From the NCBI RefSeq assembly GCF_040939455.1, contig NC_134106.1, positions 88,419,001-88,483,000 of the forward strand: DNA of 64,000 bases, given 5' to 3'. Source of the DNA: Microcebus murinus. Lineage: Eukaryota; Chordata; Mammalia; Primates; Cheirogaleidae. The notes below the pieces were generated by a model. It was given only the letters and a program-made list of their open reading frames with translations. It ran no database searches and was not told the DNA's origin. Both the position numbers and the translations under genes were made by a program. Positions 36,500-49,730 of this stretch are shown here, piece by piece; position 1 is the first letter of the stretch; the number at the start of each line of letters is the position of its first letter.

Positions 36500-37257
36500 A
36501 AGAGTTTAATCCCCTTTACTGCAGGGTTTGCCCCTTGCTAAAATCGGAAGTGTACGCAAATATTCTCTGAGGCAAAGATGGACCACAGGGGGCCTCTAGC
36601 CAGTTGTTAACTACTTCTGCATCCTTAATATTGCCTTGTTCACTTTGAGTTTATATGGGGTTAAAATCCACATTCAAGTACCTGCTGAAGTTGGGAATGG
36701 GTAAAATTGCCACCACCAAGAAGCTCAGTGAAGATAAATCTTACAATGCAAGCAAAGAATAAATCTGATGAACACAGTGAGATATTAAAAATTAAAAAGA
36801 GCAATGCAGAAAGGAAAAGGGACAGAGAGGAACATAATAGACATGAAAAACACTTTTTTTTTCTTTGAGTAAGGAAAGAATCTAGGTTTTGAAAAGAGTA
36901 CAACACAGAGAGCTGTTTTGAGTTGGGGGCAAGTTAATTATATTCAAAAAAAGATACTGTCTCCAGAAAAATCTTTTTTTTTTTTTGTTGCAGTGAAATA
37001 TTTTAGTTCCTTCATATAGAGACATATTACACAATGTTAACAACCATGAAAAACAATACAAAATGCCCTCCATTTAACAAGTAGAAAAATATAACTAGTA
37101 TATATGGCAATTGTGAATCTAATACTGTACAGAAGTAATTTATGGATTTTACAAATAAATTATAGCTTAAGTTGCCTTTTTAAAATCCTTTCTCCCCCCC
37201 GCTAGATGTACACCAGAACTTACAACAGGAAAGTTTCCGAGCCTAGTTTATTGTAAA
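36500..37257 (-). other. HS3ST1: HS3ST1 3' untranslated region (distal limit uncertain)
   Basis: Downstream of the stop the minus strand becomes A+T-rich. The only AATAAA I find is at 37252-37247, 5 nt past the stop, too close to be the usual site. Variants are TATAAA at 36655-36650 and ATTAAA at 36510-36505. I cannot decide where the transcript ends. A T-run at about 36972-36985 and an A-rich patch near 36950 lie inside. Confidence 0.45.
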
Positions 37258-38239
<982 letters not shown>

Positions 38240-38268
38240 GAAGCGCTGCAGCGGGGAATGTCTCCCGA

Positions 38269-38280
38269 TCAGTGGCACAT
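38269..38280 (-). promoter_or_regulatory. Minimal upstream ORF (ATG, two codons, TGA)
   Basis: ATG at 38280-38278 is followed by TGC, CAC and TGA. It lies about 22 nt inside the inferred exon and 30 nt before the second upstream ORF. Any regulatory effect is inference. Confidence 0.45.
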
Positions 38281-38302
38281 GGGTGCCGCAGGCCTCCAGT
38301 TA

Positions 38303-38330
38303 CTAGGGAACAAAGGGGGGACATATTAAG
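38303..38330 (-). promoter_or_regulatory. HS3ST1: Splice acceptor of the HS3ST1 coding exon
   Basis: On the minus strand a C/T-rich tract (CCCCCCTTTGTTCCCTAG) ends in AG at 38304-38303, with a branch-point-like CTTAATA just upstream. HS3ST1 is known to have a non-coding 5' exon far upstream, so an acceptor is expected here. Beyond it the sequence changes from G+C-rich to A+T-rich. Confidence 0.7.
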
Positions 38331-38459
38331 CCAAAATAAATGCAGGGGTAATCAATCCAACTGACCACTCTGTAGCCACTCTGTAGTAGGCGCTACACTC
38401 CCTTCCCTGCCCGCCCCCCCAGCTCCCCGAATGCTCAGTTTCTTCATCCAATAAAGCAC

Positions 38460-38791
38460 CAGGTGGCCAACATTTCCTACAAAGGGCCAGAAGGTAATTT
38501 TTAGGCTTTTGAGGACATAACTGTCTCTATGGCAACTCCACTCTATGCTGATATAGATCTAACGCAGCTATGGAGAACACACAGAGGAATGGCCGTGCTT
38601 GTGTTCCAAGAAAACTTTATTTGTAGAAACTAAGATTTGAATTTCATGCAGTTGTCATGTCATTAAATACCGTTCTTCATTCTATTTATTTATTTATGTA
38701 CTTATTTTTGCAATCATTTATATGTTTAGCTCTTTGGCCACACAAAAATAGGGCCAGGTCTGGCTGACGGGTCATAGTTTGCCAACCCCTG
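38460..38791. mobile_element. hAT-Charlie relic (MER1-like)
   Basis: It begins CAGGTGGCCAACATTT and ends AGTTTGCCAACCCCTG, hAT-like inverted ends. 'tacaaagggccagaaggta', 'tgtgttccaagaaaactttat' and 'ttatttgtagaaact' are hallmarks of a Charlie-type element. A TTTA-rich patch (about 38680-38715) has grown inside. No target duplication is recognisable. Confidence 0.8.
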
Positions 38792-38949
38792 CTATAAAAG
38801 GAAATGATTGGGAAGGTCCTTTATACCTCAGCAAACATCAATGAAATATCTACTACTTGCCAGCCCCTGGCAGAGGGGCAAGTGACACAGAAACTGGCTT
38901 GTTTCCGTGCCCTACTACCCTGCCAGGGATTCCTAGTCTAATAGAGCAG

Positions 38950-39325
38950 GTGAATCTGTATGGAAGATTGAATATTTAGTCTTGATGCATTACCCTGCAG
39001 CCAACCATCACCATGGCCTCACTGTGGGGGAGTGTGCTTCCTAACAATTTGGTTTGGGCTTGGCCAATGGCATGTGCACAGACAGATAATGGACAGAAGC
39101 CTTGTGTGTTTCCACCAGCTCTCTTTTACTCTTGCATGGCCAGGAGAAGAATGCACCCTGGCCAGCTTATGGTCCCAGGGGGAGGATGAGAGCCACGTAC
39201 AGCAGAGCCGCCCACGAGTCCACTGCATGCAGCATGGCCATCCCAGCTCAGGAGTTGAGAATGCACCAACTGTGGTTTTAAGCCACTGATTTTTGGTGTA
39301 GTTTGTATTGCAACATGAATTTCGG
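38950..39325 (+). repeat. Old MaLR-type LTR relic
   Basis: 'gggcttggccaatggcatgt', 'tgcaccctggccagcttatg' and 'ggttttaagccactgatttt' follow the 3' half of an old MLT1-type LTR. Confidence 0.6.
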
Positions 39326-39519
39326 AAAGGTTCATTGATGCAACCTGACTACCGGCATCAAGGTGATATATATTATGACTGTAATTTAGATTCTATGAGG
39401 ACACATGTTCGTTCATTTTGCCTGAAACAATTGGAGATGGCTTTATAGTAGAAGAAATGTTTGAAGTGGGCCTAGAGGAATAAACAGGTGAAGTTACTAG
39501 AAAGAACAAAAAGCCCTCA

Positions 39520-39735
39520 TGTGTACAAAGCTTCACTATTTACAAAGTGGTCTCACATTCGGCTCCAGTTGATTGTCACCACAACCCTACAGCACAAGGC
39601 AGGGAAGCAGGAAGGGTATCACCACCATTTTCCACATGACAGTCTTGCCTAAGGACATAAACGTGGTCTATTTCAAAATTCACAGCTCAAATTCAAAATT
39701 CTAAATGCAAGACCTCTTCCCACAAACCACTTCCC
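39520..39735 (-). repeat. MIR SINE
   Basis: 'caccaccattttccacatga', 'agtcttgcctaaggacata' and 'tctaaatgcaagacctcttc' match reverse MIR. Confidence 0.7.
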
Positions 39736-40959
39736 TTCTACCAAACTTCTCCTCTTTACCTATCTGAGGTTTATCACACTTAGGCAAGAAAATCCCTCAG
39801 GGACACAACTGCCTGCCTAGATGCTGCCAGTTTCCAAAAGATGGGTGAGTCAAGGGTTCATGTTTTTAAGAAGCTGATAGACAACAATCTGAGTTTGACG
39901 ATCTCCCTAAAAGAGTAGATTGAAAGTTCTCATTTAAGTCAGCCAAGTTTCAACACATTAAACAAAAGGTTAGAGATAGGCCTGGCCTGGAAACTGTGGG
40001 ATTTACAAAGCTAGTAAAAATATCTCGATCAAGAGGATTCATCACCTTCTTTATCACAGTTTTAAAGTTTATTTCATTACTTTAAAACTTGTCCAGAATG
40101 AATAAATGGATAAAGTCCAAAACTTTCAGTTTTATGACCAACCAGTTGATCTACCTCTGAGATTATGTAATCTGCTTTGAAAAACATATATTAAAGATCA
40201 AGCAATTAAACAAACGGAAGCTTTTAGAGAACCACAATACACTGGAGAAGGGCTTGAGAAATTGCGATGAAAGCCTTTAGGAAAAAAACAAATGTTTAGG
40301 CAGGGATGGCCAAGCAAGATGTGGTTTCAGGTTGGTTCTTCTGATTGGATGAGCTCAATTTAATGGGACATTTGCTTTAGTCAACTGAAAGTTTCATTAC
40401 GTTTCAGTCGAATTTCATTTCCTTCTCAATTGCCTAAGTGGGTTGACCAAATGGACCAATTGTGCTTGCCTTTTACATGTCTGGGGTGTGAGTATGTGTG
40501 CATGTGTGGCAGGGGGTGGGTGAGCCAGCAAGAGACTCTGTGGTGGGCACTACTGTCACCAGTGTGCAGTTCTGTATTCAGACTCATGCACAACAACCGA
40601 TGCACGTCTCTCAATACTGAAGTGATAGAGCCAGAAGCCAGATGTGAAATTGATATTGTCTAACTGTTCATGGTCTTTCCACTCTAACATGAGGTGCCCT
40701 GGTTAGCACAGTGCACATGTGAGATTTTTTTCCTACCGGGGAATTACCAATAGACAGAAGGGAAGAAACTAAATATAGTTTGCTCTTCATGAAAAAAAGA
40801 AAAAGAAAAAGAAAAACCTGGGCAGTTAGTATTATAGTTTAAAAGCTCCTTGTCTGTACTTTAATACTTTCTAAAAATGTATTTACTTATGTCTAGACCT
40901 TTTTCATTCCAAAAATATTTGAGGTATATGGAAAAAAATTAGCTGAAGTCTTACATACA

Positions 40960-41145
40960 CATATGGCATATATATACACACATACTATCTATAGCATAAA
41001 TATATATAGCCCATACATATAGCATGTTTGTATATAAGACTATGTGTGTATATGTATAAACATGTGTATATGCATATATGTATTTGTGTATATGTTACAT
41101 ACATATCTGCATATCTAAATATATGTAACATATATTACACATACA
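40960..41145. repeat. Degenerate TA/CA/TG-rich microsatellite cluster
   Basis: An alternating purine-pyrimidine stretch made of tatatacaca, tatgtgtata and similar units over about 185 bp. Confidence 0.85.
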
Positions 41146-41369
41146 CAGTAGGCAATGGGAGCCAACTCCCTTTTTTTTTCCTACCCCTTTAAAAGTAAGA
41201 TCAACTTCCTCTTGTATGGTTTGAAAATTTAGACTTCCCAGTGGCACAGACAGAATTTCTGGGCCTTTTGGTAACACTCTCAGAAAAGAAAAGATCCCCA
41301 AGCTCAGGTGAATCTATAAGCCATCCTGATCTTGACTATGGAATTATAAACATCAGAGCAGAAGAGAAT

Positions 41370-41495
41370 CATTTAGTCTTCACCTCCATACCCCAAGATA
41401 ACTTGCCCAAAGTCACATAGAAAATCTGCACCTATAACTCTTGGGTCCTCAATTCCAGATCTGTAGTTTAGCTGCTATTATTTCTGTCTCCCGAG
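41370..41495 (-). repeat. MIR SINE
   Basis: 'taacttgcccaaagtcacat' and 'ctcttgggtcctcaattcca' match reverse MIR. Confidence 0.65.
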
Positions 41496-41689
41496 TAAGA
41501 GGTTATAACACAAAATAATGACAATGTTTTTAGGATTCCAAAGAAGAGACATCCAACAAAATCTACCTAGCAGTGACAACTCTCTGCCAGCCAACTCTAG
41601 AGTCAGCTGACACACAGGTTATGTACAGCACAGGGTCATACTCATTCATTTGTTATCTTCAGTACAATGGTCAAAAGGAACTATACAGG

Positions 41690-41837
41690 CTTTGGAGTCA
41701 GAATTCCTATCTCTAGTTTTGACCTTAGTCAAAGTGACTTAAACTTTCCCAGCATCAGTGTCTTCATCTGTAAAACAGTCCTAATTCTACCTGTCTCAAA
41801 TTGTTACTATGAGACTGAAATGAGATAATGTGTATAC
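41690..41837 (+). repeat. MIR SINE
   Basis: 'ggctttggagtcagaattcc', 'gtcttcatctgtaaaacagt' and 'tgagactgaaatgagataat' match MIR. It abuts the hAT-Charlie relic. Confidence 0.75.
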
Positions 41838-42105
41838 TGTGCAATAGAAATATGTGAGCCACATATTCGCGTTAAAATGTTTAAAATGTTCCAGGAGCCA
41901 CATTCAGAAAATAACATACTTTACGTAACCCAACATATCACTCCAACATATAATCACTCCAACATATAATCACTATACAAAATTAATGAGATAGTTTGCA
42001 TTTTTTTGTACGAAGTCTTCAAAATCCAGTGTGTATGCATCTAGCCTTACAGTATAGCTCAAGGCCACATGTGGCCAGTGGCAGCTGAGCTGGACAGTAC
42101 AGAGA
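41838..42105. mobile_element. hAT-Charlie relic (MER58/MER33-like)
   Basis: 'tgtgcaatagaaatatgtga' at the left, 'attaatgagatagtttgca', 'gtacgaagtcttcaaaatcc' and the right end 'gccacatgtggccagtggca' are characteristic. A 16-bp unit 'ccaacatataatcact' is tandemly doubled at 41943-41974. Confidence 0.8.
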
Positions 42106-43139
42106 CAGAGAACCGAGGACAGTTGCAAATCTTAATCCGAAACCTCTTTAAAGTGTGGGAAGCTCTCACTTTCTTAATAGCATGATTTCCTATCTATTCA
42201 CAGATTAGGAGCTTACTGAACAGGAAAAGGACCAGGGAGGCAAGTTTGAATTTGCAGGCATCACAAAGACAAATTCATTATTCTCTCTCAAGAAATGAGC
42301 CAGATAAAATCAAACAAATGAAAGCTTTTGAAAGTTTGGAGTATTTAGATGGCATGTGCATGGGCAGAGAATGCTCAACAGCACCTGGACCTGAGGCCAC
42401 ATCACTTGGCAAAAGCAATGATCGGAGCTTCCATCTGTGGCACTTGCTGAGCAGGCACCAGGCTGACATGCTTGCACACAGGGCTCCCTTCAAGCCTCAC
42501 TGGAAGTCCTTGAGAGAACTCGGATTATCATAAAAAAAGTGAGGCTCAGAGAAGTGAAGTGGTTTGTCTAGTAAGTTTAAGGCAGAGCAATGATGAGAAA
42601 TGATTCAAACTCAGTCTGAACACACAAAGCTAGGGACCTTACTGTCCCTTTCACTCCTTGGCAATGTCTGGAGTTAGTATGCAAGTAAGTTCCTGGCCCC
42701 CTTTGTTTGATTCTTTGGTCCTGTTGAACATTCATGCCTGGTACCAATTCTTTGATGGGGGACAAAATTTTTTTTTAAGGCCCAGACTGGCTAGGATGGG
42801 CAAGATAAATCCTTTCCTTCCTTTTGTAGATGGGTCAATAGGTCCCAATGGGAGATACAGCCGCCTCCCTGTTTATCTCCCTTTATTAGGGAGGCTGTTT
42901 TCTGGGTGGTGCAGTGATACACCAAGCCCTGCGTTTTAAGAATTCACTAGAGTCCTTCCCATCAGCAACACTAGGCTTCCATGAGCCTTGCTGTGAGGAC
43001 ATTAACCACACGCCTGGCATGGGAAACCCAATGGAGTCCACAGCATTCTCCAGATGGAGGCTTCCTTTCCACTTGAAATTAAAGCTAAACTTCTTTCCAG
43101 GCTGGGGAGGCCCTTAGACATGGACTCTCCTGCCTCAGT

Positions 43140-43565
43140 TTGCTCCTTCAGCCAAGCTGCAGCCTCACTCACCTTTCTGTCCCTTTGAACCCACCAAACT
43201 CATCCCAGCATTGGGCCCTGACTTTGCTACTCCCTCTTTCCAGGATGCTGTGCCCCACGTGGTCTGAGCCTGGCCCTTCCTTGTCATTCTGATTTTATTT
43301 CAAATGCTAGCCTTCCCTGTAACATGAGCCCACCCTCACTCTTTTCATCACTTTCTTTCACATCATCCCCTTTCATATTCCTCATATACTAATAAAATGA
43401 TATTTGCTTGTTTACTGTCTGTCTCTCCACCCAACAATGTATATTTCAGAGTCTATTTGTTAGTGTTTTGCCTTTCTCTGTTGCACACCCCAGGACCTGG
43501 CATGATTTCTGGCACATAGTAGGTGCTAGAGGCATAGTTTGCTGAATGAACTTGTTCAATGCAGC
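43140..43565 (+). repeat. L2 LINE 3' end
   Basis: 'ccaggatgctgtgccccacg', 'cttgtttactgtctgtctct', 'ggcacatagtaggtgctaga' and 'gctgaatgaac' follow the L2 3' end in order. Confidence 0.8.
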
Positions 43566-44139
43566 ACACAGTGGGGCAAATGGCTGGAAGTTGCTGGGAG
43601 AGGATTTTAACTCAGTAGAAAGAGAAGCTTTCAGGTGGTGAATCTTCTCTCCCTGGAGAGTCAAGCAGAAACCAGATGTTGAAAGGGGACTCAACATGTC
43701 TAATGGTGATTAGAAAAGATCACCTGAAAGTCTAGGAAATATTTTAATTAAAAAAGGAGGGGAAGGTATGGAATAACCCTTCAAAAATATTTTAATTTTC
43801 TCCTTACGTCTCCTTATTACATAATTCACATCATGACCTAGATTTCAAATGTAATTAACTATAATATATTCTCTTGGTCCCACTACTAGAATGCATTCAT
43901 GGATGAAATGAAATATCTAGAATATTTCATAAAAAAGTAGATTTTATACATGAGAAACAGTGATAACTGCCATCCCTCTGTCTGCAGGACACTTGCACAA
44001 CGCCTCAACAAGAGACGGTGACACAAATGTCACAGGCAAGAATCTCCTCTAGGGTAACAGGGATGATCAAAATGCTCAACCACAAGCAGTTTAATGTATT
44101 TAATGAGAGGTTGGAAAGAAAGAGATTTCTTGCTGAACA

Positions 44140-44610
44140 CCCATTGTGGGCCAGGCGGTAGGACTTGCGTATATTATCTCTTCTAATACCTGTGACAATA
44201 TTGAGAGCTGGTTGTGCTCATTTTGTATTTTTTAAGCAATGAAAAGATGGTGAAGCGTAGTGGATCAGCAAAGAAGGTTTTGCAGTCAGAGAGATCCAGC
44301 CTAGAATTCTTACAGGCAACTGACCTCAGGTAAGTTTCTTACTTCTCTGGGGCTCAATGTGCTACTCTGTAAAAATGAGCTTAAATCTACTACATAAGGG
44401 CATCATCCTGATTAAATAAGATTACCCTTGCCAAATACTTAGCAGGGTGTCTGGCCTACAGTAGGCATTTAACAAATGCTAATGGCCTGCCTTTCTCCCC
44501 GCAAAAGGTATGGAAACATGCTATTAATGTTAAATGACCTTCTCAAGGTCAAAGAACCAGGAAGTATTAAAACTAAAATTCCAAGGGCCATCCCCAAAGC
44601 TTCTGCTGTT
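44140..44610. repeat. MIR inserted into an opposite-strand MIR
   Basis: The outer element (minus) is seen at 44140-44240 ('tattatctcttctaatacct') and resumes at 44495-44605 ('aatgaccttctcaaggtcaa'). The inner element (plus) runs about 44262-44490 with 'ttgcagtcagagagatccag', 'cttctctggggctcaatgtg' and 'ctggcctacagtaggcattt'. Confidence 0.65.
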
Positions 44611-45251
44611 TTTCCCTCCACCTAAACCTTTTGAATGCTTCCTCTTGGGCAGTGGAGAGTGTTTTTCAGGAAGAAGGGGAACTTACTCAAAAGCAAGATA
44701 AGATAGCATAAAGCATGAGATCTATTACACTGTTGCATAAGATCTGCTTCTTTCCAAGCATCCCCTCGTGCTGAGTAATTTAACTTTCTGGCATGTTCTG
44801 AAACCTTAGAAAGGCAATCTGAACAACAAACGTGTCACTTTCTTTTTTAATCCAGCCAAACTTCTGGGCAATCAAACGTGTAAGATATTTATTCATCATT
44901 AAGATCCAAAATGTCTTTACGTTTGTCTTTGCACAACTACTCAGGAACACCTTGCAGCGGTGTCGAATGTCCATCCTTGCCAGGGCATCTTGGAAACCAA
45001 GAGATCAGAAATAGATTTAGTTTATGCCTGTCAATCTGTGAAAGGACAGTGATATTTTAAGACCTGCATAAATATTTATTTTTTTGAAATTGCCTACACT
45101 TGACACTCTTCAACAAATGTTGACATTCACTTTTGCTTGGATTTACTCATGGCAACAGTTGTGTGAGGTGGGATGCAGTGGAAAGAGTTCAGGGTAGAAA
45201 AACACGAGTCCAGATAATGTTAATAAGTTTCCTGGGACTACATTACTGTCT

Positions 45252-45274
45252 GGGGGGGGGGGCGGGGGGCGGGG
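45252..45274 (+). repeat. G-run with G-quadruplex potential
   Basis: Eleven G, C, six G, C, four G. The first run can supply two G-tracts. Confidence 0.9.
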
Positions 45275-45725
45275 AAATGTGTATTAGCCCCATTTTGCCC
45301 TTAAAAAAGAGGAGGACTCTTTGAACATCCCTTCCTCCAGACTTCTTTTCTGTACTCCCTTGAATCCCAGGCAAAGCTTAGAGGTTCCATATTTACAAAA
45401 GGTTAAGCATATGATGAACACAACTCTCTGGGACTGAAGGAAGGAGATGCCTTGGCAAGCCAAGGAAGGCTGCATCGTGTGGTAACAGGAGCAGGAATTT
45501 CAATCCCCATGTGACTCCTGAGCCTCTGAGTGCCCCATGATAAAGTGAGAATGTTACCTGCAACCTGTCCCGTGGTACCCTGTGGGTCTGAAGTCCCCTC
45601 ACTCAATATTATTCTCCAGATTAGGGGCAAGATTAGGGTCAAGGATCCCAATAAGAAACTCAGATGGGAGGTGACTAACAATTCCCTCCAAGGATTTCTA
45701 ACTGCAAATTAAAATCACCAGACAT

Positions 45726-45900
45726 AGCACTTTTCAACCATGTCTATGCACAGGGATCACCTGGAGGTCTAGTTACAAATGCAGATTTTTATTCAGGAGG
45801 TCTGAGGAGAAGCCTGAGATTCTGCATTCCTAATGAAGGTGCTGTCCTACCCACCTACAGTCCTAGGAATGGCAAGGACCAGGAGAGCTCAGCATGCTGG
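45726..45900 (+). mobile_element. MER5A-like hAT-Charlie relic
   Basis: 'gcacagggatcacctggagg', 'tctagttacaaatgcagatt' and 'gagattctgcattcctaatg' match MER5A order. Confidence 0.8.
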
Positions 45901-46316
45901 TACTTAGATTCTGATCACACTGGCCTAGGGCAGGGGTGGGCAATGTCCTTTGTTTTTTTGTTTCCTAAAGTTGTGGGATTGTTTGTTTTTAATTTCAGGA
46001 CTGAAAACAATTGTGGTAGACAATATAGGGAAGGATTAGCCTGCCATGAAGGTTGTATTATGGGAGGAGAGAGATGGAGGTGAGATGCTGGAATTAACAG
46101 ATAATTTAGAGCCACAAACCTGTTCTCAAATGTCAGCTGTATAACTTAAAATCTACAAGACAGCCCTGAAACTCAGAGCCTGAGGATCAAATGCATTGAC
46201 GCTATATATTTATTGTGGGGATTAAATAACACAGTACTTGTGGAGTGCTTAGGGTATTGTCAAATTGCCTAGCCTGTGACAAGCCCTCAAATCATGGTAG
46301 CTATTTTTGTCCCTAC

Positions 46317-46346
46317 AAAAAAAAAAAAAAGAAAAAGAAAAAAATT
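46317..46346. repeat. A-rich simple repeat
   Basis: A runs broken by single G bases. Confidence 0.85.
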
Positions 46347-46999
46347 GCTGTGTGGTATAAATGGGACTCAGGGATGATAATTAGTCAAACTCATTTGTTC
46401 ATGATCCAAAGTACTGCAGTGACTCAACCAGACAGAGACTCAAAGAAAAGAAAGGACAGTGACACACAGAAATGATCTGGCTGTGTGTGGAACGGCACGC
46501 AGTAGGTCCTCTGTAAATGCCTCCTGAATGAATGATGAACAGCCAGGTGTGTGCAGTAGCCAGGCCCCACTGTAGGCAGGGGAGGAGGAGTTACTTCTTG
46601 ACACATTTAATCTGAGATGCTGTGCACAGAAGGCAGCAGTGACCTAAATAAATCCTTCATTAGAAGCAGAAACGCACTGGCTCAGGCAGTGCGCACACGG
46701 CTCTGTGACAGGAGGCGGACGGGCTTCTCTTACTATTCAGTGCAGCTGAGTGGAAAAGGGGAGCCGCAGCAGACAGGCGGCAGGAGCTGGGCTGCCTCAG
46801 CCCACTCTGGTGTGTGTGGCTCAGCCCTGCTCCAGGGGTGACTCAAGCACTGCAGGAGCCTCCCTGCCTGAGGTAGACAGTCATCCATCACCCTACAGAT
46901 GGCGAGCACCCACGAATCCCATGCGTTTCCCCAGAAATGGCCAGGAAAGAGACACAAGGCATCAGAGGCAAAGGGCCATGTGCCTGCCATCATATTGTT

Positions 47000-47125
47000 T
47001 TGTTTTTATCATTTTGCAGAAAGGGAAACTGAGGTAGGCAGAGAATGAGAATCCCAAGGTCAAGCGTGCGAGGGCTGAACTGAGTCAGAAACCTGCAGGG
47101 TCTCCTGGTTCTCATCCACTGGACC
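47000..47125 (-). repeat. MIR SINE
   Basis: 'atcattttgcagaaagggaa' and 'actgaggtaggcagagaatg' match reverse MIR. Confidence 0.7.
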
Positions 47126-47257
47126 CCATGTTGCATGTTGGGGCAGGGAAGATTAGAAGAGTTCGAAGCTGAAAACAAATTTGGGCAAACCGAAGTAAAT
47201 TCTTTTTCTGGGCCGGCAAAGGTAGAGAGACAATTGGTCTCATTTCTTGAGCTGGCC

Positions 47258-47640
47258 TGTTATGGACTGAATGTGTCCTCCCCAAATTCATATGTCGAGG
47301 CCCTAACCCCCAGTGTGATGGTATTTGGAGTTGGGGGCTTTGGGAGGTAATTAGGTTTAGATGAGGTCGAAAGAGTTGGACCCTAACTTGATAGGATTGG
47401 TGATCCTATTACAGGAAGAGAAACCAGAACTTGAGTGCATGTGTGCTCTCTCTCTCCTCTCTGAAGTGTGAAGACGAAGTCAGAATGCAGCCCCCTCCCA
47501 GCCAAAGAGGCCTCGCCAGAAGCCAAATCTGCAGACACCTTGATCTTGGACTTATAGCCTCTAGAACTGCAAGAAATAAATATCTATTGTTTAAATCACC
47601 CATTCCATAGTATTTGGTTGTAGCTGTCCAAGCTAATACA
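47258..47640 (+). repeat. MLT1-type MaLR LTR, complete
   Basis: It begins 'tgttatggactgaatgtgtc', has 'gtgatggtatttggagttgg', 'gggaggtaattaggtttaga' and 'ctctagaactgcaagaaata', and ends 'ccaagctaataca'. 'aataaa' at about 47576 is the LTR polyadenylation signal. Confidence 0.92.
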
Positions 47641-49494
47641 CAGTCCTCAGAAAACATAATAAGGACAAGGAGTTTGCCTGGGACCTCTCCTACTGTTTTA
47701 AGTATCTCTAGGAGCAGCACACAGCTGCCTCTGAATTCAGGCAGGTGACACCCACATGTGATCCCTGCTGGCCAGTGGGGGACCACGGCATACAACCACA
47801 CAAGGTCTGTCTAAAGAAGTAGCCGCTGCCAACTCTGGCAGATACGATCAGAGACCAGGGTCCAGAGTGGTGTATGATCTTCAGATTTTTCAGGATGCAA
47901 CTGTGGATATTTATGTGAAAAGTCAGTCCCAAGTGAAGTGAAAGAAAGGAAAAATAAAAAAGAACAGAGGGCAAGTCTGCAAAGATTAATACCTAAGGTT
48001 AGTGCTTTGCCAGTAGGTGAGCCCTCAAACTTTTACAAGGCACATGTGATGTTTCTAGGGTTGCACATTGTTCCTGGAGATGCTGAAATAATCCAGTCCC
48101 TGTCCTCGAGGAGCACTCCTGTAACAAGGAAGACACACATGGAAGGTGCTAATCACCAGGCTTCAGGTTGGACCTAGATCCGGCCACAGCAACGTGAGGG
48201 CCCAGAGTAGAGACACAGAGCTGGCAGAGGAGCAGGAGGGCCTGGCAGAGTCCCACGGAAAAGGGAATGTTCATGCACAATCTTTGAGAAGACTTGGAGT
48301 TTCTTCAGCAGAAAGTCCCCCGGAGGCGTTCATTCTGGGTACAGTTTGCAGGAGGAGACACCCTGGGCAGGGTGGAAGGAAGTCCTTGGCCCATGCCTGG
48401 GTTTGCTATGAGGGCACGTACTATGGGGGGTGTTGGTGGAGATGAGGCTGCAGGAGCCTGCAGGCGCCATGACTCAAGAGGCTTCAGTGCCCCGCCTAGG
48501 AATTTAGAAGCAAAGTAGATGAAAAATGGCCTGGCAATGGAACAAAGCAGAAAGTCCTAAGCTTGAATCCCAGCAAGGCCCCTTTACCACGTATAGGTTC
48601 CGAATTGGGCAACATTAGTGGAAAATCTTGAAAACTTCTGCTCAGGTTTGGCCCAGGAGCTTGTTTTTATCTTTCTCTTTGGAAAAGCATGTTCCTAGTT
48701 TATCAGCATGATTTAAAAGCAAATATTTAGGAGAGCACTTAATATCGCCAGGCACCATGAAACACACAGGGTCAGAGCAATGGCTAACACACAGCCTTGC
48801 CTGCAAGGAGGTGGGGGGAGGAGGGGACTGGCATGGAAACAATGGAAGTACAGTACCATGGCGGGTTTTGATTTTATATTGGCCATATTGTTTTTTTCAC
48901 TTTTCTGAATACAACTGTTGCTGATCATGTGACAGCACTGAAAAAAGTGATTAGTACACCAGTTCTTTCCTCTGTCCCACATGTACACACCATTACAATT
49001 TTCATTTGTCCCTTACTCGAAAAAATTTAATATGCATTATTCAAGTTGAATATCCCTTTATTCTGATGCTTTGGGTTCTACAAAATGAATTAGCACCTCA
49101 TTTGCTTCTGATTCAAGCTTTAAAGTTATCTATAATGAATGTACTTTAAACAGTGGTGCCTGTTTTGTTATCTCACTAATCTTGAAATATTTAAATGCCA
49201 TGTCATCTATCCAGAGGAGCAACACCCTTGCACTCTACACAACCCACTCCGTGATCTCTTTTTATGTCTTATAATTTCTCTATCTTCAGATTAGTATCAA
49301 TGGTACGTGTCAAGTTAAACCATCTGGGGCCTAGGTCATTCATTCTTTCTGAATGTTGATGCAAAATGATTTATATTTCATGCTTTTAAAATGTTACTTA
49401 TTATTACTTAAAGTATTTGAAACAAGCTGGCAAGGGGGGGAATTCAGGAATCACTCAGATGAAATAAAGGAGCTCAGAATGGGGAGAAGGCTGG

Positions 49495-49730
49495 CAGTTA
49501 GAGCCTGACTTTGCCTCCAGGTCCACCCTATACTGCCTCTGGGTGAATAAGAGCAGCCAGGTGACCTCTGTGTACCTCATTTTCCCATCTGAAATGTGGG
49601 CATGACAACATTACCAATCTCGTAGGATTGTCATGAGGATTAAAGGAGATACGACAGTATGAAGTGCTCAGGAGTAGTGGGTCTGGAGTATAGAAAACCG
49701 TTACCAAATGTCAGTTATTGTCACTGTCAG
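49495..49730 (+). repeat. MIR SINE
   Basis: 'gtgtacctcattttcccatc', 'taggattgtcatgaggatta' and 'agtatgaagtgctcaggagt' match MIR. Confidence 0.8.

Noticed and set aside
47409..47801. 130-codon open frame, minus strand
   Set aside because: More than half lies antisense to an MLT1 LTR, and the rest has no coding signature.
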